A stretch of DNA of 12,450 bases from NCBI GenBank assembly GCA_002311655.1, contig DBYZ01000009.1, positions 1 through 12,450 on the forward strand. The letters run 5' to 3'. Origin of the DNA: Bacteroidales bacterium UBA1173 (lineage in GTDB: Bacteria; Bacteroidota; Bacteroidia; Bacteroidales; F082). Every line of letters begins with the position of its first letter. The stretch's first letter is position 1. Made by a program: the position numbers and the translations under genes. Below, piece by piece: positions 1 to 5,670 of the stretch. A model generated the notes under the pieces. That model saw only the letters and a list, made by a program, of their open reading frames with translations. It did no database searches and was not told the origin of the DNA.

Positions 1-54
1 GATGAAGATTGTGTTGTAGAAAGAGGATATAGAGGGGTATAAGAGTGTATGAAT

Positions 55-448
55 GGAAAATTGTTAAAAAATTTTTACCAAACTTGCAAAATCTTCTCCT
101 TCTCAAAATTCATTTTTGAAAACGCGAACATCTTCTTTCCCAAATCTTTCAGACTGGCTCCGATATGATATACATCGTCATCGATAATCAAAAATCTGTC
201 GTGAGAATCCTTGAAAACCTTAATATCAATTGGCTGATACTGGGTGTTATGCTTTTGCAAGTCAAGTTTTAGGTTTTCAGAAATATGAGCGGTGTAAATT
301 GTGGCTGTAACATTATTTGCTCTTTTGTTTAAAATTTTCAAAACTGAATCGTCGATGTAATTATCAATCAAAATGATTTCTTTCTTAGCTTTTCTAACTA
401 AATCGGATATAAAAGTATAAGCGTCGAATTGCTGACCGTTATAAAAAA
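55..448. repeat. Direct repeat, copy 1 (3' end of ORF6N gene)
   Basis: This stretch is repeated in the same orientation at a constant offset of 1001 bases (1056-1449). The match starts at GGAAAA (55) just beyond the stop codon and runs through the whole PLD-like C-terminal domain. Mismatches are scattered at both ends, but 211-344 is identical to 1212-1345. Confidence 0.9.
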
Positions 449-995
449 TATAGTCTTTCAGAATAGGTTCAGAGAAATCACGAATAATTTCATCTATATT
501 GTCTTTGGTCAACATTTTGTTTTTTAGTTCTTCGATGTCGTTTGAATTCTTTTCAGTTTGTTGTGCTAAACGTAGTATTTCGTTGTAACCCAGTATGTTG
601 TGGTTTTGGATTATATAGTCCTTCATTTGTTTAAAGAGCCTGATTAGCTTTTTGCTTTGTTGTATCGCCAGATCGCCTTTAAGCACGGTCATCAGCATAT
701 AAATACCTTGTTCTGTAAAAGCGTAAGGGTTGTATTTTATATTGCTCCCTCGTCCGGTCTTCAAGGTGAAATTTTTGCACCTTGAAAGTTCTGCTACTTC
801 ATCGTTGGTCAGTTGAAAACGGAAATCTTCATCAAATCGCTCGATATTGTTTTTAACTTGACGATTGAAGTTTTTTGTTTCGTAGCCATAAATCTTGGCC
901 AAATCAAAATCAAGCATTACCTGGATGCCTCTGATAGTGTGAATTTTAGATCTTAAACCATCTTCATCATAAACCGATAAACTATTCTTTTCCAT
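75..995 (-). CDS. ORF6N-domain DNA-binding protein with PLD-like C-terminal domain
   Basis: The product is about 306 aa. Residues ~15-100 match the ORF6N pattern seen in phage antirepressor-like proteins (IHTIRGIQVMLDFDLAKIYG, then NPYAFTEQGIYML), predicted to bind DNA. A short helical linker (~110-170) follows. The last ~125 residues form a separate domain with AYTFISDLVRKAKKEIILID and HDRFLIIDDDVYHIG, which resembles a degenerate phospholipase D-like fold: H265 is present but the usual HxK lysine is replaced (HDRF). This C-terminal domain is, from family knowledge, shared among Bacteroidetes ORF6N, RhuM and Fic-type accessory proteins. The ATG at 993-995 is chosen over the upstream TTG at 1025 because that TTG lies inside the -7 promoter element. 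The gene is the last on the minus strand here, and its final 390 bases are duplicated at 1056-1449. The function is unproven; a regulator or toxin-like role is possible. Confidence 0.85.
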   Translation of the reverse strand: MEKNSLSVYDEDGLRSKIHTIRGIQVMLDFDLAKIYGYETKNFNRQVKNNIERFDEDFRFQLTNDEVAELSRCKNFTLKTGRGSNIKYNPYAFTEQGIYMLMTVLKGDLAIQQSKKLIRLFKQMKDYIIQNHNILGYNEILRLAQQTEKNSNDIEELKNKMLTKDNIDEIIRDFSEPILKDYIFYNGQQFDAYTFISDLVRKAKKEIILIDNYIDDSVLKILNKRANNVTATIYTAHISENLKLDLQKHNTQYQPIDIKVFKDSHDRFLIIDDDVYHIGASLKDLGKKMFAFSKMNFEKEKILQVW

Positions 996-1022
996 AAATT
1001 TTAATTTTAAAATTTCCTGCTG

Positions 1023-1053
1023 CAAAAATATACTAAAAATCCTTATCAGTCAA
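1023..1053 (-). promoter_or_regulatory. Bacteroidetes-type promoter for the ORF6N gene
   Basis: On the minus strand, TTG (complement of 1051-1053) is followed by exactly 20 bases and then TATTTTTG (complement of 1023-1030). This fits the Bacteroidetes -33 TTTG / -7 TAnnTTTG pattern. Transcription would begin around 1016, about 20 nt before the ATG at 995. Confidence 0.6.
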
Positions 1054-1055
1054 GC

Positions 1056-1449
1056 GGAAAAGTGTTAAAAGATTTTTACCAAACTTGCAAAATCTTCTCC
1101 TTCTCAAAATTCAATTTTGAAAACGCAAAGATCTTCTTTCCCAAATCTTTCAGACTGGCTCCGATATGATATACATCGTCATCGATAATCAAAAATCTAT
1201 CATGAGAATCTTTGAAAACCTTAATATCAATTGGCTGATACTGGGTGTTATGCTTTTGCAAGTCAAGTTTTAGGTTTTCAGAAATATGAGCGGTGTAAAT
1301 TGTGGCTGTAACATTATTTGCTCTTTTGTTTAAAATTTTCAAAACCGAATCGTCGATATAATTATCAATCAGAATAATGTCTTTCTTTGCCATCCTGACT
1401 AAATCAGAAATAAAACTATAAGCATCAAATATTTGACCGTCGTAAAAAG
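1056..1449. repeat. Direct repeat, copy 2 (orphan C-terminal domain)
   Basis: This is the second copy of the 55-448 repeat. Most differences are synonymous in the encoded domain: over about 104 aligned residues only three amino acids differ (E/D, M/I, M/L). It ends where it meets the RhuM-like reading frame at about 1448. Confidence 0.9.
1076..1449 (-). pseudogene. Orphan PLD-like C-terminal domain, out of frame with the RhuM fragment
   Basis: The reading frame encodes FYDGQIFDAYSFISDLVR and continues through the HDRFLIIDDD motif to the same LQVW ending as the ORF6N protein, so the whole C-terminal domain is intact. It has no start of its own: the first ATG (MAKKDIIL, 1391-1393) lies inside the domain and no promoter precedes it. 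Reading upstream, the frame hits TAA within the RhuM-like gene. It is most simply the 3' part of a gene fusion that lost its frame by a small deletion at the junction. Internal translation from 1393 cannot be excluded, but it would give a domain lacking its first strand. Confidence 0.7.
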
Positions 1450-1829
1450 TCTTTTAAGACTTTATTAGCCCATTGGCGAAATTTTGTCGCTTGAGCTGAA
1501 CTTACTCTATAGCCGACTGAAAGAATTGCATCCAGATTATAATGTTTTATAGTTCTGTTAACGTATCTATTGCCTTCTTTTCGAACTATCGAGAAATCCT
1601 CGGCAGTTGAGATTTGATCTATTTCATGCTCGTCATAGATGTTTTTTAAATGCAACCAGACATTATCTGTTGTACATCCAAACAACATCGCCATTTGAGC
1701 TTGAGTTAACCATACGGTGTCGTTTGCAAGCTGCACTTCCAGCTGAATTGTACCATCGTTGCTTTTATAAATAACCGCAGATTTCTCAGATTGCTGACCG
1801 TCTGCTGATAAAACCACTTGATTATCCAT
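1425..1829 (-). CDS. Truncated RhuM-family (virulence RhuM) protein, N-terminal part
   Basis: The product is 134 aa starting MDNQVVLSADG. It carries the RhuM/ORF6N-like N-terminal signature: LEVQLANDTVWLTQAQMAML, an FGCTTDNVWLHLKNIY helix-turn-helix-like segment, VNRTIKHYNLDAILSVGYRV, then FRQWANKVLKDF. Full RhuM proteins are usually about 300 aa or more (family knowledge), so roughly the second half is missing. The frame leaves the family pattern right after VLKDF, reads LRRSNI, and stops within the duplicated ORF6N 3' segment. It has a good promoter at 1880-1910 with a leader of about 45 nt, so it may be transcribed. It could be a decayed gene or a short functional DNA-binding protein. The downstream out-of-frame domain at 1076-1449 supports decay. 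Confidence 0.75.
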   Translation of the reverse strand: MDNQVVLSADGQQSEKSAVIYKSNDGTIQLEVQLANDTVWLTQAQMAMLFGCTTDNVWLHLKNIYDEHEIDQISTAEDFSIVRKEGNRYVNRTIKHYNLDAILSVGYRVSSAQATKFRQWANKVLKDFLRRSNI

Positions 1830-1879
1830 GTCTTAAGACTTTTAAAAGATTTCAAAAATAATGTTGAATTCTATGGCTG

Positions 1880-1910
1880 CAAAATTACGCCATAATTCCT
1901 TCTCTGTCAA
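1880..1910 (-). promoter_or_regulatory. Bacteroidetes-type promoter for the RhuM-like gene
   Basis: On the minus strand TTG (complement of 1908-1910), 20 bases, then TAATTTTG (complement of 1880-1887) match the Bacteroidetes promoter pattern exactly. The predicted start is near 1873. Confidence 0.65.
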
Positions 1911-1942
1911 GGAATGAATTGTAAAATTATTTTCACATAAAT

Positions 1943-1998
1943 TATTAAACTATTAAGCTACTAAGCGATTAAGCTAATAAGCTACTAAGCTACTAAGC
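1943..1998. repeat. Degenerate 8-bp tandem repeat, seven units
   Basis: Seven consecutive octamers are visible: TATTAAAC, TATTAAGC, TACTAAGC, GATTAAGC, TAATAAGC, TACTAAGC, TACTAAGC. They sit between the two divergent promoters, upstream of both the RhuM-like gene and the helicase operon. The period is not a multiple of three and no ORF covers it. Slippage here could change promoter spacing or regulator binding. Confidence 0.85.
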
Positions 1999-2011
1999 AA
2001 AAAAAATGAAA

Positions 2012-2029
2012 TGTTAAAAAATTTTAACA
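2012..2029. promoter_or_regulatory. A/T-rich palindrome, possible operator
   Basis: TGTTAAAA and TTTTAACA form a perfect inverted repeat separated by two A residues. It ends 13 bases before the -33 box of the helicase-operon promoter (2043). That placement suits a regulator site, but such A/T palindromes also arise by chance. Confidence 0.3.
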
Positions 2030-2042
2030 ATTTTAGCATTCA

Positions 2043-2074
2043 TTTGCTTTTTTATTTCGTTTTGTTTAATTTTG
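2043..2074 (+). promoter_or_regulatory. Promoter of the PLD-helicase/methyltransferase operon
   Basis: TTTG (2043-2046), 20 bases, then TAATTTTG (2067-2074) match the Bacteroidetes promoter pattern exactly. Transcription would start near 2081, giving a leader of about 270 nt before the ATG at 2354. That is long for this group and contains the nested hairpin at 2175-2287. Confidence 0.65.
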
Positions 2075-2174
2075 CACCGTTAAAACAGAGTTCAAACAAT
2101 AACAAAAAAAGTAGGTAAATAGATAAAAGAGCATTAGTAAACATATAAAATAAAAAGCGTTTTTGCTTTTCAAG

Positions 2175-2287
2175 TGGACCTGAAATCGCCAAATTTCACA
2201 ATTAACCACGCAAGAAAGCAGAAATGCTCACGGATTGTCCGTGGGCTTTCTTGTTTGTGGTTAAGGTTTTGGCGAACCGCAGGTCCA
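2175..2287 (+). ncRNA. Long nested hairpin in the operon leader (structured RNA candidate)
   Basis: Five consecutive helices nest concentrically: 2175-2182 with 2280-2287, 2186-2193 with 2268-2275, 2202-2209 with 2257-2264, 2211-2219 with 2245-2253, and 2229-2234 with 2238-2243 (loop TTG). That is 39 base pairs broken only by small bulges and internal loops. A T8 run follows at 2304-2311. A second copy of TCACGGATT (2297-2305) could pair with TCCGTG at 2238-2243 in place of the apical hairpin. It lies between a strong promoter and the helicase start. It may be a cis-acting leader, a processed small RNA or a MITE-like dispersed element. I do not recognise a named RNA family, and no reverse transcriptase is present to suggest a retron. 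Confidence 0.55.
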
Positions 2288-2353
2288 GACAGAAGTTCAC
2301 GGATTTTTTTTGTGATGCTTGAGAAAGGCGAAGCGCTCTAAACGCCGAGCCTT

Positions 2354-5300
2354 ATGAGCACCAAGTTCTTCAATAATATAGAGTCGACGTTGATGGACAA
2401 GTTCCACGGCATCGCCTCAGCAATGGCCAACTTCGACATTTTCCATGCCGTGGTTGGCTATTTTCGTTCCAGCGGCTACTTCAAACTACGCAAAGAACTG
2501 GAAAATGTCAGCGAGATTCGAATCCTTGTCGGCATCAATATCGACAACCTTTTTCGTCAATCGCAAGCTGCTGGCAAGTTGTTTTTTGGTGATAAAGAAG
2601 TGAGTCTCGAACAGTATTGCGAAGATTTCCTTCGCGATGTGTATCAGTCGGAGTATTCATCTGAAGTTGACGAGGGAATCCGTCAGTTTTGTGAAGATAT
2701 TGCCGATGGGCGTTTGCAACTCCGAATACATCCGACCAAAGATTTACATGCCAAGTTTTATCTGTGTTTGCCAAAAAACCATAGCGCACACAGTGACGGA
2801 TGGGTTATAATGGGTAGCAGCAACCTGAGCGCCCAAGGTCTTGGTATATCCGAGCCTCCTCGCTATGAATTGAATGTCGCAATGAAAGACTACGACGATG
2901 TGCAGTATTGTGAGGAAGAGTTTCAAAATCTATGGAAAGACGCCATCCCTGTGACTTTAGATGATGTGGACAGAATAGTAGGGAAGACGCATCTCGCTCC
3001 AAAAGAGAAACAGCCGACTCCATACGAACTCTATATGCGCATGCTCATCGACCACTTCGGTAACCAGGTTGAAGACGATTTTATTCCGCAACTGCCTGAT
3101 AATTACGACAACCTCACCTATCAACGCGATGCCGTGGTACAAGGCTATGATATAATGATGCAGCATGGCGGTTGTTTTATCGCCGACGTTGTCGGTCTTG
3201 GTAAGACAGTTGTGGCTGCAATGATTGCTCAACGTTTTATTGCGGCAAATGGCGACAATACTCGTATTCTTGTCATCTTCCCGCCAGCAGTTCGTAGTAA
3301 CTGGGAGGACACTTTCCGTGATTTCCAAATAAAAAACAAATATAGTCGTTTTGTCAGCAATGGAAGTCTTGATAAAGTCATTGATGGCAACGGCTATGAT
3401 GAAAAAGAATATTACGACCTTATCATCGTTGATGAGGCGCATAATTTCCGTCACGACAGCACTGGCAACTACGACCTGCTGCAACGCATCTGCAAGTCGG
3501 CACGCTTGAACAAAGGCAATGTCAAGGGAAACAAACGAGTGCTGTTGCTTTCTGCAACACCTCTTAACAATACTCCTGAGGATATCAAAAATCAGTTGCT
3601 GCTGTTTCAAGATGCCGCGCGTTGTACGATTGATGGCGTTACTAATATTGCCGACACATTTGCTCCATGGATTAAGGAGTTCCAAAGCCTTATGTCGCAA
3701 CGTCGTACGACAAGTGCGGAGCATTTAACCAGCCGTATCGATGCTATCAATCAGGAACTGCGACACAAAGTGCTTGAAAAAGTGATGGTGCGTCGTACTC
3801 GAAGCAACATTCAGCATGAGCCGCGATATGCCAACGAGATACATTTCCCTCAATTACTTGACCCAACCGACCGCACTTATCAGATGTCGCCGGATGTGTT
3901 GATGCTATTTGTCGATACATACAAGAAACTTGTTGATACTCCGACAGCTAACCTGAAAGAGGTGAAGCCTGAAATGTTCGACGGAAGCGGCTTGAATTAT
4001 GCCCGTTACCGTGCGGTGGAATATTGCCTGTCTTACAAAGTCCCATCAGGTCAGAAAGCAAAGCAGTTGGCCGATTCACTTGCATCGATTTACCAGACTC
4101 ACATGGTGAAACGATTGGAAAGCAGTTTCGATGCATTCCGGCGCTCTCTCCACACTCTTCTCGATGCCACAAAAGGCATGATAAAGATGTTTAATGAAGA
4201 CAAGGTTATTATTGCTCCAGAGTTGAATGTAAAGAAACTTCAGGCTGATGGGGTAGAGCTGGATGAAATTATTGAAATCGCTATCGGAAAAGGTTTCGAT
4301 CAAAAAGAAATTCTATTCCATGCGGCTGATTTCAAACCCGAATTTTTGCCAATGCTTGAATACGATGCCGATGTGTTGGATAAATTGTGCAAACGTTGGG
4401 AAAAGGTTAAATCTGACCCTAAGCTGGAGCTTTTTATTGACATGCTGCAAGGGGAATTGTTCGATAAAAAGAAGAATCCTGGCGGTAAACTTGTTGTTTT
4501 CAGCGAGAGCGTCGATACTGTCAATTATCTTGAAAAAGAGTTGAAAACTCGGCTTCATCGCAACGATATTCTTGCTGTTTGTGCAAAGAACCGCAACCGC
4601 TTGCGTGATACCATTAGAGCCAATTTTGATGCCAAATACAAAGAAGAATGGCGTGATGACTATAACATTATCATCACTTCCGACGTGTTGGCTGAAGGTG
4701 TCAACCTGCATCGGGCTAATGTCATTGTCAATTACGACAGCCCTTGGAACGCCACACGACTGATGCAGCGTATCGGACGTGTAAACCGTATCGGTTCAAC
4801 GGCCGATGCCATCCATAACTATATGTTTTATCCTTCAGATCCGGGCGATGCGATTATCAGTCTGAAGAAGAATTCGCTTATCAAATTGCAGAGTTTCCAT
4901 TCCGCTCTTGGCGAAGATACCAAGATTTATTCACATGATGAGATGGTTCACGAGTTCAAACTCTTCAATGCTGATGTGCATGATGAAACTGACCGCAGTC
5001 TTGAGCTTTTGCGAGAAGTGCGTGCGCTTCATGACAGCAATCCCGAGCTATATCGCCATATTAAGCAACTGCCTCCAAAGAGCCGCTGTGCCCGCCAATG
5101 TTCTCAAACTTCACCAGCTGAACATACTATTTCTTATCTCGCATCTCCGTTTAAGAAGGCCTTTTACCTTGTTGGAGATACCACCCGTGAACTGTCTTTC
5201 CTTGAAGCAGCCAACATATTCTATGCGGAACCTGATGAAAAAGCAGTGCCGTTTGGAAATAGCGAGCAACTTCATTATGAGCAGGTGCGGACCGCTTTGA

Positions 5301-5662
5301 AACAATATACTCTCAACCAGCAACAGGAATATCAAGATGACAAACTAAAAATCGGCAGCAAGGACAACGATGCCAAGAAAGCCGCTGCTTTTCTGCGTGA
5401 GGTTCGTCCTTTGCTCGATGATGATGGCCGTCGCACTGTTGACAGCCTGAAACTGATGGTTGAGCGTGGAGCTTACAACCAGCTTGCCGATGCCCTTAAC
5501 CGCATTTCGAAAAAGCATAAAAAAGAGCCTATGCCGCTCATCAAAATACTTGAACAACTCGAAGAGCTGGACAAACGATACAGCCAGCCGCAAACACATA
5601 CTACGACAAAACAGGTGGCGCTCACCACTGCCGACATAATTTTAAGTGAAACATTCAAATAA
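2354..5662 (+). CDS. PLD-family nuclease fused to SNF2-type helicase
   Basis: The 1102-aa protein has an N-terminal phospholipase D-like domain (~1-200) with one clear HKD-type motif, H132-x-K134 followed by GSSNLS at 154-159. A SNF2/RapA-type helicase core follows. Visible motifs are the Q-motif-like TYQRDAV (~255-261), Walker A GLGKT (281-285), VDEAH (359-363), LLLSATPLNN (397-406), TSDVLAEGVNLH and the motif VI arginine finger region QRIGRVNRIG (805-814). About 250 C-terminal residues are not assigned. PLD domains of this kind usually cut DNA as dimers, and SNF2 cores translocate on duplex DNA (family knowledge). The methyltransferase gene begins 8 nt after its stop, so the two are surely co-transcribed. 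It is likely the restriction/translocation subunit of a restriction-like system. DISARM DrmD is also a SNF2 helicase, but the N-terminal PLD fusion and missing DISARM partners argue against that name. Confidence 0.92.
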   Translation: MSTKFFNNIESTLMDKFHGIASAMANFDIFHAVVGYFRSSGYFKLRKELENVSEIRILVGINIDNLFRQSQAAGKLFFGDKEVSLEQYCEDFLRDVYQSEYSSEVDEGIRQFCEDIADGRLQLRIHPTKDLHAKFYLCLPKNHSAHSDGWVIMGSSNLSAQGLGISEPPRYELNVAMKDYDDVQYCEEEFQNLWKDAIPVTLDDVDRIVGKTHLAPKEKQPTPYELYMRMLIDHFGNQVEDDFIPQLPDNYDNLTYQRDAVVQGYDIMMQHGGCFIADVVGLGKTVVAAMIAQRFIAANGDNTRILVIFPPAVRSNWEDTFRDFQIKNKYSRFVSNGSLDKVIDGNGYDEKEYYDLIIVDEAHNFRHDSTGNYDLLQRICKSARLNKGNVKGNKRVLLLSATPLNNTPEDIKNQLLLFQDAARCTIDGVTNIADTFAPWIKEFQSLMSQRRTTSAEHLTSRIDAINQELRHKVLEKVMVRRTRSNIQHEPRYANEIHFPQLLDPTDRTYQMSPDVLMLFVDTYKKLVDTPTANLKEVKPEMFDGSGLNYARYRAVEYCLSYKVPSGQKAKQLADSLASIYQTHMVKRLESSFDAFRRSLHTLLDATKGMIKMFNEDKVIIAPELNVKKLQADGVELDEIIEIAIGKGFDQKEILFHAADFKPEFLPMLEYDADVLDKLCKRWEKVKSDPKLELFIDMLQGELFDKKKNPGGKLVVFSESVDTVNYLEKELKTRLHRNDILAVCAKNRNRLRDTIRANFDAKYKEEWRDDYNIIITSDVLAEGVNLHRANVIVNYDSPWNATRLMQRIGRVNRIGSTADAIHNYMFYPSDPGDAIISLKKNSLIKLQSFHSALGEDTKIYSHDEMVHEFKLFNADVHDETDRSLELLREVRALHDSNPELYRHIKQLPPKSRCARQCSQTSPAEHTISYLASPFKKAFYLVGDTTRELSFLEAANIFYAEPDEKAVPFGNSEQLHYEQVRTALKQYTLNQQQEYQDDKLKIGSKDNDAKKAAAFLREVRPLLDDDGRRTVDSLKLMVERGAYNQLADALNRISKKHKKEPMPLIKILEQLEELDKRYSQPQTHTTTKQVALTTADIILSETFK

Positions 5663-5670
5663 ACAACACT

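Larger units (their letters stand above)
1830..2353. other. Divergent intergenic control region
   Basis: This 524-base gap separates the minus-strand RhuM-like gene from the plus-strand helicase operon. It holds the two promoters, the octamer repeat, the A/T palindrome, a small hairpin (AAAAGC 2153-2158 with GCTTTT 2165-2170), the large nested hairpin, and a possible 32-codon ORF (2224-2322, starting MLTDCPWAFL). Just before the helicase ATG, AAGGC (2325-2329) can pair with GCCTT (2349-2353), which would place the start region in a hairpin. No Shine-Dalgarno sequence is evident. Confidence 0.7.

Noticed and set aside
1076..1393. Treating the 105-aa frame as an independent gene
   Set aside because: Its ATG falls inside the domain, family sequence continues upstream of it, and no promoter precedes it. 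It is called a pseudogene fragment instead.
1943..1998. CRISPR-like array
   Set aside because: Units are 8 bp with no spacers and there are no cas genes. This is a simple tandem repeat, as is 11791-11850.
61..2029. Similar GTTAAAAxATTTT motifs near 63, 1064 and 2013 as element boundaries
   Set aside because: The first two are part of the same duplicated segment. The third shares only A/T-rich sequence likely to recur by chance.
2175..2287. Retron msr-msd RNA
   Set aside because: There is no reverse transcriptase gene in the window, and I see none of the retron-specific flanking layout.
2957..3724. 255-aa open frame on the minus strand inside the helicase gene
   Set aside because: It is antisense to the SNF2 motifs, has no recognisable domain, and is best explained as a shadow of a well-supported gene.
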